Below, piece after piece: positions 57,307 to 64,000 of a stretch of 64,000 bases of DNA. The stretch is from Streptomyces sp. AV19 (GTDB lineage: Bacteria > Actinomycetota > Actinomycetes > Streptomycetales > Streptomycetaceae), in the NCBI RefSeq assembly GCF_015999245.1, contig NZ_JAEAMR010000010.1, positions 68,183 through 132,182 on the forward strand, read 5' to 3'. The position numbers and the translations under genes were made by a program. Below the pieces are notes generated by a model. The model was not told the DNA's origin, searched no databases, and worked only from the letters and a program-made list of their open reading frames with translations. Position 1 is the first letter of the stretch; the number at the start of each line of letters is the position of its first letter.

Positions 57307-57350
57307 GGCGGCCCGTCCGTGCGACCGCGGCAGTACGCGGACGGGCCGCC
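57307..57350 (+). terminator. 13-bp stem hairpin after the trypsin gene
   Basis: GGCGGCCCGTCCG (57307-57319) pairs perfectly with CGGACGGGCCGCC (57338-57350), 54 bp after the stop and followed by GTCATCCTTT. Strong terminator. Confidence 0.8.
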
Positions 57351-57527
57351 GTCATCCTTTCGGCCGAGGGACGAATGGTCGGACAGTCGAGGTGTGCGCG
57401 GCGCGAAGACCCGTAACGTGATGCACGTGCCCGTGGCGGCCCCGACGGCGAGGACGTCCGGAAGCCGCGGCGCAGGACCAGCGGCGTCGCGCCGCACCAC
57501 CGGACGACCGACAGAAAGGCACCCGAC

Positions 57528-58082
57528 GTGCCCGCCAGGACCCGCACCGCCGCCGTCACCCTCCTCGCCGCCGCGGGCGCGGTGCTCGCGCCGGTGACCG
57601 GCGCACACGCCGCGGAGAGCGGGCACCGGGACCACCCGGGCGGGCACCGGCCCGAGGTCCGCCACGAGCGCGTCCACGAACGCGTCCGGGAGGCGCCCCT
57701 CCACGGCGTTACCGTGCGGCAGCGCCCCCAGGACCACCCGGCCGGCGCCGTGGCGAAGGACCGTTCCGCGAAGACCGCCCGGCAGCAGCCGTCCGTCACC
57801 CACGGGGAGCACCGCGGCGGCGTGTCGCGCCCGGCCGCGCCGGCGGGGGCGGCGGGAGCGGCGGGAGTGGCCAAGCACCAGGCCGAGCACCCGGGCAGGC
57901 ACCGCGAGGCGGCGAGCAACCCCGTACGGCGCATGGTCCAGGCCGGGCAGACGGTCAAGGGCCACCGCGACGTGGGCGGGCCGCTCGTCGCGGGCGCCGC
58001 CGCCCTGCTGGCCGTCGGCGGCGGCGCGTACGGCGTACGGCTCCTCGGGCGGCGCCGTGCCGCGGGACGGGCGGCCGGCTAG
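57528..58082 (+). CDS. His/Arg-rich exported protein with C-terminal membrane anchor
   Basis: The 184-aa protein has a signal peptide (TAAVTLLAAAGAVLAPVTGA), a very hydrophilic middle rich in His, Arg and Pro (about 17 His, for example HRDHPGGHRPEVRHERVHER), and a C-terminal helix (LVAGAAALLAVGGGAYGVRLL) followed by a basic tail. The terminus resembles a sorting-type anchor, but no LPxTG is seen. A metal-binding role is possible given the histidines. No family recognised; the GTG at 57528 is supported mainly by the signal peptide. Confidence 0.6.
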   Translation: MPARTRTAAVTLLAAAGAVLAPVTGAHAAESGHRDHPGGHRPEVRHERVHERVREAPLHGVTVRQRPQDHPAGAVAKDRSAKTARQQPSVTHGEHRGGVSRPAAPAGAAGAAGVAKHQAEHPGRHREAASNPVRRMVQAGQTVKGHRDVGGPLVAGAAALLAVGGGAYGVRLLGRRRAAGRAAG

Positions 58083-58213
58083 GGCGCGTCCGATGGGCCG
58101 GCACTCCGCCCGCCGCCCTGCTGTTGCGGCGCCGGGACGCCCCCGGTGACATGGAGGGACGCCCGGACACCCGGCGGAACCACTCGTACCGGCCACCCCG
58201 CGGAGGGGACGAC

Positions 58214-58897
58214 ATGGCGATCACCGTGGTCATCGCGGACGACCAGGAGATGGTCCGCACCGGCTTCCGGATGATCCTGGAGAGCCAGCCCGACATCGAC
58301 GTCGTCGCCGACGTCGTGGACGGCGAGGCCGCGCTGGCCGCCGTCGAGGAGCACCGGCCCGACGTCCTGCTCCTCGACATCCGCATGCCCAAGCTCGACG
58401 GCCTGGAGGTCACCCGCCGGCTGTCCGGCCTCGCCGCCGCCGAGCCGGAGCGCGGCGGCCGCCCCCGGATCGTCATCGTCACCACCTTCGACCTCGACGA
58501 GTACGTCCACTCGGCGCTGCGCAACGGCGCCTCCGGGTTCCTGCTGAAGGACGCCAGCCCCGCCATGCTCGTGGAGGCCGTGCACGCCGCCGCCGTCGGC
58601 GACTCCCTGATCTCGCCCGCCATCACCGTCCGGCTGCTGCGCGACCTGGCCCCAGCCGGCGGCGGCACGGCCCCGGCCGTCAAGTCCCCCTCGGAACCGC
58701 TCACCGAGCGCGAGGCGGACGTCGTGCGGTGCCTGGCGCGGGGCTCCACCAACGCCGAGATCGCCGCCGAACTGTTCGTCTCCCTGTCCACGGTCAAGAC
58801 CCACCTGGCCAACGTGCAGATGAAGCTCGACGCCCGCAACCGCGTCGAGATCGCCGCCTGGGCCTGGGAGAGCGGGCTGGCCACGGGCGGTCCGTGA
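58214..58897 (+). CDS. NarL/LuxR-family response regulator
   Basis: The 227-aa protein has a receiver domain with phospho-acceptor Asp55 (VLLLDIRMPK), acidic pocket (IADDQEM) and switch residues (VTTF, Lys in FLLKDAS). A LuxR helix-turn-helix domain follows (LTEREADVVRCLARGSTNAEIAAELFVSLSTVKTHL). GGAGGGGACGAC before ATG 58214 fixes the start. It pairs with the histidine kinase 75 bp downstream. Targets are unknown; the neighbouring exported protein gene is one candidate. Confidence 0.93.
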   Translation: MAITVVIADDQEMVRTGFRMILESQPDIDVVADVVDGEAALAAVEEHRPDVLLLDIRMPKLDGLEVTRRLSGLAAAEPERGGRPRIVIVTTFDLDEYVHSALRNGASGFLLKDASPAMLVEAVHAAAVGDSLISPAITVRLLRDLAPAGGGTAPAVKSPSEPLTEREADVVRCLARGSTNAEIAAELFVSLSTVKTHLANVQMKLDARNRVEIAAWAWESGLATGGP

Positions 58898-58970
58898 TGA
58901 CCGCGGGCGGTCCCTGATGGCCGCGGGTGCCGTGACGACCATGGACGGTCCCTGATGACCGCGGGCGGCC
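58885..58970. repeat. 20-bp imperfect tandem repeat between response regulator and kinase
   Basis: Units of the type GGGCGGTCCGTGATGACCGC occur four to five times (58885-58904, 58905-58924, a shortened one at 58925-58942, 58943-58962, partial after). The response regulator stop codon is in the first unit, and the kinase GTG lies at the end of the array. Likely slippage-generated. Confidence 0.7.
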
Positions 58971-58971
58971 C

Positions 58972-60153
58972 GTGAGCAGACGGGCCGGGCGCAGTGCCCG
59001 GCGTCCCCGCCGCGTCGCCGCCAAGGCCGCGTTCGCCCTCGTCCTGCTCGCGCTGGTCGGCTTCGAGGGGCTGGTGCTGGCCCGGCAGCCCAGCCCGCCG
59101 CACGCCATCGTGCTCGCCTCGGGCGTCGTGGTCTGCCTGTGCGCCGTGCCCTACGGCTGGATCCCGCTGGAGGTGCGGGCCGGCTTCGCCGTGGCCGTCT
59201 CCGGGACCACCTCCGCCGTCCTGATGGCCGGGCGGCACCCCGGCGCCGTCTGGGGCATGGGGGAGGACGTGGCGCTGCTCGTCCTGCTGACCGCCGTCGT
59301 CCAGCGTTCCACCGCCCGCGTCGCGGTCGTCCTCGGGCCGGCGCTCGCCCTGGCGGCGGTCGCCGCGCCGATGCGCGACCTCGCCCCGGGCCGGTTCACC
59401 GCGGTGTTCAGTGTGCTGACCGTCGTCGTGGGCGCCTACTCGCTGATGCTGCGCGGACAGGCGGTGCAGCGGGTGCGGGACATGGCCGCGGTCCGCACCG
59501 CCGAACGGCTCGAACTCGCCCGCGAACTGCACGACCTGGTCGCCCACCACATCACCGGCATCGCCGTGCAGGCCCAGGCCGCGCGCTTCACCTCGCTGGA
59601 GGGCGAGGCGGCCGGGCGGGCGTTCGAGCGCATCGAGAGCTGCGCGGGGGAGGCGCTCGGCGCGATGCGCCGCCTGGTCGGCGTGCTGCGCGAGGGCGCC
59701 GAGCCCGAGACGGAACCGGTCGCCGGCCTGCCCGAGGTGCGGGCCCTCACCGAGGAGTTCGCCCGTACCGGGCCGCCCGTCGCCCTCTACATCGAGCAGG
59801 GCATGGAGGCCTGGCTGCCCGGTGACGTCGCCGCCGCCGTCCACCGCGTCGTCCGCGAGGCCCTGACCAACATCCGCAAGCACGCCGCGGACGCCACCGC
59901 CGTGCGCATCGGCGTCCGCGGCGTCCCCGAGGGCGTCGAGCTGCGCATCGCCGACGACGGGCGCCGCCCGGCCGCCCTCACCGACCAGGCGCGCGGCGGC
60001 GGTTTCGGCCTGGTCGGCCTCTCGGAACGCGCCAAGGCCATGGGCGGACGGCTGCGGGCGGGGCCGGCACCGGAGGGCGGCTGGCTGGTGACGGCGGTGT
60101 TCCCGGTGGAACGGCGGGGCGGGGCGGGGGACGCCACGCGCGTGCAGCCGTAG
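58972..60153 (+). CDS. Sensor histidine kinase, HisKA_3 type
   Basis: The 393-aa kinase has about five to six N-terminal helices (residues 18-150) with almost no outer domain, then the HisKA_3 dimerisation helix with phospho-acceptor His187 in LARELHDLVAHHITG. The HATPase_c domain shows VREALTNIRKHA (N box), IADDGR and GGGFGLVGLSERA. A membrane-embedded sensing region suggests detection of a lipid, membrane or cell-envelope signal. Partner of the NarL-type regulator upstream. Confidence 0.92.
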   Translation: MSRRAGRSARRPRRVAAKAAFALVLLALVGFEGLVLARQPSPPHAIVLASGVVVCLCAVPYGWIPLEVRAGFAVAVSGTTSAVLMAGRHPGAVWGMGEDVALLVLLTAVVQRSTARVAVVLGPALALAAVAAPMRDLAPGRFTAVFSVLTVVVGAYSLMLRGQAVQRVRDMAAVRTAERLELARELHDLVAHHITGIAVQAQAARFTSLEGEAAGRAFERIESCAGEALGAMRRLVGVLREGAEPETEPVAGLPEVRALTEEFARTGPPVALYIEQGMEAWLPGDVAAAVHRVVREALTNIRKHAADATAVRIGVRGVPEGVELRIADDGRRPAALTDQARGGGFGLVGLSERAKAMGGRLRAGPAPEGGWLVTAVFPVERRGGAGDATRVQP

Positions 60154-60522
60154 CGGCCGCGGGTGCCTCGGCCATGCGCAGCGTGAGGCCGGCGAGGCCG
60201 GCGAAGGCCGTCATGCAGACGAACATCGGGACGGCCGTGTCTCGCCGCCCAGGCCGACCAGGGGCGCGGCCGCGGCGCTCAGGACGCTCCGCAGGGTGCC
60301 GAGGACCGCGGACCCGGTGCCGGCGGCCCCGGGGACGCGGCCGAGCGCGAGCGGGGCGGCGTTGACAGTCACCAGGCAGATGGCGGCGAAGACCACGTAG
60401 AGCAGGCCGAGCGCGAGGGGGAGGCTCAGCACGTCGGCCACGGCGGCCGCGCACAGGGCGGCGGAGGACAGCAGCATCACGGCCACGCCGGCGCGCAGCA
60501 TCGCCCCGGCGCGGAAGCGGCC
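60140..60522 (-). pseudogene. Remnant of a Bcr/CflA-type MFS drug exporter
   Basis: About the last three or four helices of an MFS transporter remain on the minus strand. GRFRAGAMLRAGVAVMLLSS, ADVLSLPLALGLLYVVF, GTGSAVLGTLRSVL and AAPLVGLGGE are in one frame; TAVPMFVCMTAFAGLAGLTL follows in another. A single lost base near 60240 breaks the family motif GLGGEDTAVPM. The N-terminal two thirds and the normal stop are missing; the tail runs into the kinase gene. The rest of 60154-60807 holds no intact gene. Confidence 0.75.
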
Positions 60523-60807
60523 GAGAGGCGGGGCGGGCCGGACCCGCGACCCGCCCCGCGTCGGCCGCTCGTGGGCCCGGATCGCACCGTGCCGCCATGC
60601 GCGGCTGCCTCTCCGGTCGTCCGCCGCCCGCCCGGGCGGGGGAGGTGCGGGTGGAACGTGGAGAACCTGGGGAGAAGCGCCGCCGTTTGGTTCCATCCGG
60701 ACGGCTTCACGTCGCACGATCTAGGGAACAACCCTCCCAACGGGGTTCCGTCCGTCGGTCACCGTCATCGGCCGGTGACCAGCGGGACGCGGACCCGGGG
60801 ACGCCTC

Positions 60808-62613
60808 TCACCGGACGTCCCCGTCCAGTCGCGCCAATGGCTCGCCCGCCCGCTCCAACTCCAGTACCACCAGCTCGTTCCGCCCCTCGCGCAGCACCGG
60901 CCCGGGGACGTACAGCGTGTCCTGCGGTCCGGCCGACCAGTAACGTCCCGGACAGAATCCGTTGATCCAGACGAACCCCCTCTCCCAGCCCGGAAGTTCG
61001 AGCGCCGCATCGCCCGGCTCCGGCACCCGGCAGGAACCCCGGTACAGGCCCGGCCCGCTGCCGGCGACGGCCCGCCAGGGCACCGTGGCGAGCGCGTCCG
61101 CGCCCTCCAGCGCCGCCAGCCGCAGACCGCGTGCCCGGACCCCGTGCACATACGCGCCGCCGTGCGTGAGCCCGCCCGTGAGCCCCTTCGTCTCGCCCAG
61201 CCGCGGGCCGTAGTTGACCCGGCCCAGCGACTCCACCCACAGCTCCACCTCCGCCGGGCCCGCCACCTCGCCGACGAGCCCCTCCTCGGTGTCGAGCACG
61301 GCCGCGCGCACGCCGTCCACGTATGCCACCGCCCGGTCGCGCAGCCCCCGCACCCGCAGTGGGCGCGGCCCGCGCGGACCCCGCAGGGCGAAGCGGTAGC
61401 GGACCACGCCCCGGTCCACCCCGAGCTCCTCGAACGACGGCGGCAGCGGCCCCTCCGCCTCCGCCCCGCCCAGCGCGTCTATCACCTCGCCCAGCGGCGC
61501 CCACCGGTCGAGCGGCACCCGCACCGGGGCCCCCAGGACCGGGGGAGCGGGCGGCACCGGGGGCAGCGGGCCCGTCGCGTACCCGGCCAGCACGTCGCGG
61601 AAGGCGTGGAACTTGGCCGTGGGCCGCCCGTACTCGTCGACCGGCGCGTCGTAGTCGTACGACGTCACCGTCGGGCGGAGCGCCCCCGAATGCTCCTCCC
61701 CGGCACGGTTGGCCCCCGACCAGCCGCCGAAGCTCGTCCCGCCGTGCGCCATGTAGACGTTCACCGAGGCCCCGCACTCCAGGACCTCCCGCAGCACCTC
61801 CGCCGCCGTGCCGGCGTCCCGCGCCGCCGCCTCGCCGCCCCAGTGCGAGAACCAGCCGCACCACAGCTCCATGCACATCAGCGGCCCGCGCGGCCGGTGG
61901 CGGCGCAGCGTGGCGAACGCCCCGCGCGCGTCCGAGCCGAAGTTCACCGTCGCGATCGCCCCCGGCACCGTCCCGCCGGACAGCATGTGGTCCTCCGGGC
62001 CGTCGGAGGTCACCAGCGGGACGGTCACCCCCGACGCGCGCAGCCGCCGCACCAGGTGCCGCAGGTACGCCCCGTCGGAGCCGTACGAGCCGTACTCGTT
62101 CTCCACCTGGACCAGGACCACCGGGCCGCCCCGGTCCGCCTGCCGGCCCACGACCTCGTCCGCGACCGCTCTCAGCCAGCCGTCCGCCGCCCTCAGGAAC
62201 TCCGGGTCGCGGGTGCGCACCCGGCGGCCCAGCCGCCCCGTCAGCCAGTGCGGCAGCCCCCCGTTCTCCCACTCCGCGCAGATGTACGGCCCCGGACGGA
62301 CGATCGCGAGCAGCCCCGCCGTGGCCGCCGCGTCCAGGAACCGGCCCAGCTCGTCCAGGCCGCGCACCGCGCCCTCGGCGGGCTCGTGCCGGTTCCACGG
62401 CACGTACGTCTCCACGCAGTTGAGCCCCATCGCGCGCAGCATGCCCAGGCGGTGGGCCCAAAGGCCCTCGTGCACCCGGAAGTAGTGCAGGGCGCCCGAC
62501 AGCAGCCGCACCGGGCGGCCGTCGATCCGGAACCCGTCGTCGTCGGCGGTGAACTGCGGCACGGACCCCACCCGCCCTCCCGGCACGCGCCCGCGCGGCA
62601 CGGCCGCGGACAT
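60808..62613 (-). CDS. Beta-galactosidase, GH35 family
   Basis: The 601-aa enzyme has the GH35 catalytic domain: LLSGALHYFRVHEGLWAHRL near residue 38, VETYVPWNRHEP, IVRPGPYICAEWENGG, acid/base Glu in LVQVENEYGSYG, and nucleophile Glu in PLMCMELWCGWFSHWGG. C-terminal beta domains include FVWINGFCPGRYWSAGPQ. It releases terminal beta-galactose. No signal peptide is evident, so it is probably intracellular. The start at ATG 62613 has only a weak ribosome binding site; the real N-terminus may be 15-18 residues shorter. Confidence 0.92.
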   Translation of the reverse strand: MSAAVPRGRVPGGRVGSVPQFTADDDGFRIDGRPVRLLSGALHYFRVHEGLWAHRLGMLRAMGLNCVETYVPWNRHEPAEGAVRGLDELGRFLDAAATAGLLAIVRPGPYICAEWENGGLPHWLTGRLGRRVRTRDPEFLRAADGWLRAVADEVVGRQADRGGPVVLVQVENEYGSYGSDGAYLRHLVRRLRASGVTVPLVTSDGPEDHMLSGGTVPGAIATVNFGSDARGAFATLRRHRPRGPLMCMELWCGWFSHWGGEAAARDAGTAAEVLREVLECGASVNVYMAHGGTSFGGWSGANRAGEEHSGALRPTVTSYDYDAPVDEYGRPTAKFHAFRDVLAGYATGPLPPVPPAPPVLGAPVRVPLDRWAPLGEVIDALGGAEAEGPLPPSFEELGVDRGVVRYRFALRGPRGPRPLRVRGLRDRAVAYVDGVRAAVLDTEEGLVGEVAGPAEVELWVESLGRVNYGPRLGETKGLTGGLTHGGAYVHGVRARGLRLAALEGADALATVPWRAVAGSGPGLYRGSCRVPEPGDAALELPGWERGFVWINGFCPGRYWSAGPQDTLYVPGPVLREGRNELVVLELERAGEPLARLDGDVR

Positions 62614-62705
62614 CGTCGCCCAGGACGCCCGCCGCCGTCACCGGGGCCGCCGGCCGTGACCGCTCCGTCTGCGGGGGACGCCGCTTGCGCATAGGCTCGG
62701 ACACC

Positions 62706-63017
62706 ATGAACGACAGCACCGACCTCCCCGACCCCGAGGCGCTCGCCGAGCTCTCCCGGCTGCGCGACAGCATCGACAACATCGATGCCGCCGTGATCCA
62801 CATGCTCGCCGAACGCTTCAAGTGCACCCAGCAGGTCGGCCTCCTCAAGGCCGAGCACAAGATGCCGCCCGCGGATCCGGCGCGCGAGGCGCGGCAGATC
62901 GAGCGGCTGCGGGATCTGGCGGAGAACGCGAAGCTGGACCCCGCCTTCGCGGAGAAGTTCCTGAACTTCATCATCGCCGAGGTCATCCGGCACCACGAGA
63001 CGATCGCCCGGGCGTAG
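62706..63017 (+). CDS. Chorismate mutase, AroQ type
   Basis: The 103-aa helical protein converts chorismate to prephenate. AroQ features: LRDSIDNIDAAVIHMLAERFKCTQQVGLLKA, KMPPADPAREARQIERL, and a third helix FAEKFLNFIIAEVIRHHE. It is a single-domain cytoplasmic enzyme. ATG 62706 gives the normal length; a TAGGCT hexamer ends 9 nt upstream and there is no clear ribosome binding site, so a leaderless or near-leaderless transcript is possible. Confidence 0.93.
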   Translation: MNDSTDLPDPEALAELSRLRDSIDNIDAAVIHMLAERFKCTQQVGLLKAEHKMPPADPAREARQIERLRDLAENAKLDPAFAEKFLNFIIAEVIRHHETIARA

Positions 63018-63034
63018 GGGGATCGCTCCCCGCC

Positions 63035-63307
63035 CCGCCCTTTCACCGTTTCCACAGGGGCCGCGCCCCCGCGCCACCGCCGGGGGCCCGCGCTCCGCGC
63101 GGGTGGGCGGGGCTCCGCCCCCGCACCCCGCCGGGGGCTCCGCCCCCTGGCCCACCGAAGCGCCCTTCGGGCGCGGTCCTTCAGTCCCCCGGAGCGGGCG
63201 CCCCCCGGACGGGCCGAATCAGCCCGCCCGGCGCTTGAGGACGAACGCGGCGCAGCCGCCTTGCCGGGCAGAGGGGCACGGCCCCGGGAGAAACGGTGTA
63301 AGGGCGG
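63035..63307. repeat. Inverted-end cassette between chorismate mutase and pepN
   Basis: Ends CCGCCCTTTCACCGTTTC (63035-63052) and an inverted copy with one change (63290-63307). Inside are degenerate copies of the 23-bp unit (63184-63213 and 63220-63242) close together and inverted. It starts 18 bp after a stop codon and ends 55 bp before pepN. The gap 63018-63361 contains nothing else. Confidence 0.75.
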
Positions 63308-63361
63308 GACCGGGGAAAACCCGCTTGCCGAGCCGCATACACGGTGCGGCAGCATGCCCCC

Positions 63362-64000
63362 ATGCCCGTCCTCACACGCGCCGAAGCCCAGGCCAGAGCA
63401 GACCTGCTCGACGTCCACAGCTACTCCGTCGACCTCGACCTCACTCACGGCGAGGAACACTTCCGCTCCACCACGGTCATCCGCTTCACCGCCCGCGAAC
63501 CGGGCGGCGACACCTTCGTCGACGTCCGCCCCAAGACCCTGCTCGACGCCACCCTCGACGGACGGCCGCTCGACGTCGCCACCCTCGACGACAACCGGCT
63601 GCCCCTCCCCGCGCTGACCCCCGGCGAGCACGAGCTGCGCGTCGAGGCCGGCATGGCCTACTCCCGCACCGGCGAGGGCATGCACCGCTTCACCGATCCC
63701 GCCGACGGCGAGACGTACCTCTACACCCAGCTGTTCCTGGAGGACGTCCAACGCGTCTTCGCCGCCTTCGACCAGCCCGACCTCAAGGCCGAGTTCACCG
63801 CGACCGTCACCGCGCCGCCCGGCTGGACCGTGCTCGGCAACACCGTCGCCACCCCCGTGGGGCCGCCCGCCGACGGCCGCTGGCACCTGCCCGCGACCCC
63901 GCCCCTGAGCACCTACCTCGTCGCCTTCGCCGCCGGCCCCTGGCACACCGTGCGCACCGAACACGCCGGACTGCCCTTCGCCCTGCACTGCAGGCGCTCC
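63362..64000 (+). CDS. pepN: Aminopeptidase N, M1 family (5' part, cut by window end)
   Basis: The first 213 residues of an M1 aminopeptidase are visible and the frame is open to the window edge. The N-terminal beta-domain begins MPVLTRAEAQARADLLDVHS, with the family pattern YSVDLDLTHGEEHFRSTTVIRF, then GEGMHRFTDPADGETYLYTQ and DVQRVFAAFDQPDLKAEF, as in actinobacterial PepN. The catalytic GAMEN and HExxH motifs lie beyond the window. The enzyme trims N-terminal residues from peptides in the cytoplasm. Confidence 0.92.
   Translation, partial: MPVLTRAEAQARADLLDVHSYSVDLDLTHGEEHFRSTTVIRFTAREPGGDTFVDVRPKTLLDATLDGRPLDVATLDDNRLPLPALTPGEHELRVEAGMAYSRTGEGMHRFTDPADGETYLYTQLFLEDVQRVFAAFDQPDLKAEFTATVTAPPGWTVLGNTVATPVGPPADGRWHLPATPPLSTYLVAFAAGPWHTVRTEHAGLPFALHCRRS

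Noticed and set aside
60721..60750. Imperfect GGAAC...GTTCC hairpin downstream of the beta-galactosidase gene
   Set aside because: The arms pair only with a two-base bulge and lie more than 50 bp from the stop, so a terminator call is too weak.

Overview
The window is high-GC chromosomal DNA from a Streptomyces. The evidence is the very strong GC bias at third codon positions, frequent GTG starts, GTGA/ATGA gene overlaps, the dual-function PriA isomerase in place of separate HisA and TrpF, an actinobacterial DnaE, a chaplin-type surface protein, Tat-type leaders, and the housekeeping order dnaE / his / hisI-trpE / trpC-trpB-trpA / lgt / gltBD. There is no rRNA, tRNA, CRISPR array, transposase or prophage that I can see.

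Layout. 1-5225: a tail of intergenic repeats, a secreted PhoD-type phosphatase, then a tandemly duplicated pair of genes (five-helix membrane protein plus DsbA-like thioredoxin-fold protein), all on the minus strand. 5421-10764: dnaE, a 54-aa protein and a NYN-domain protein. 11267-15915: an ABC-2 exporter, a DUF2567-type membrane protein, a 24-aa ribosomal protein bL37 candidate, a YbaK deacylase and a LON-domain protein. 15950-25672: a membrane protein with a predicted beta-helix, then the compact operon hisD-C-B-(55-aa membrane ORF)-H-priA-(ridA)-F, and hisI. 25684-32189: tryptophan genes trpE, trpC, a small TrpX/TrpM-type ORF, trpB and trpA, interleaved with small membrane proteins. 32269-41329: a third DsbA-like protein, lgt, a VIT/CCC1 transporter and gltBD.

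From about 41.4 kb the content becomes more accessory: a secreted AMIN-like protein, an XRE-TPR regulator with two small partner genes, a chaplin, a Tat-exported L-glutamate-oxidase-like flavoenzyme, a decayed copy of one of the small partner genes, and a cold-shock protein. Next comes a divergent polysaccharide locus (48.4-55.1 kb): a membrane glycan synthase with a 66-aa membrane partner, a UDP-GlcNAc 2-epimerase and a jelly-roll protein on one strand, and a DUF2334 deacetylase-like protein and a GH113-like lipoprotein on the other. A metallopeptidase with a zinc ribbon, a secreted trypsin, a LuxR/HisKA_3 two-component pair, a frameshifted drug-exporter remnant and a GH35 beta-galactosidase follow. 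The window ends in core genes again (chorismate mutase, start of pepN).

Two recurring themes run through the window. First, intergenic cassettes bounded by inverted copies of an 18-27 bp end (core CCGCCCTTTCACCGTTTC), often enclosing inverted copies of a 23-bp unit starting CAGCCCGTCCGGCGTTTGAG; they usually begin 10-26 bp after a stop codon. Second, short perfect tandem duplications at gene ends. The best candidates for something undescribed are the polysaccharide locus and these cassettes. All family assignments come from reading the sequence and recalled family motifs; no database search was run.
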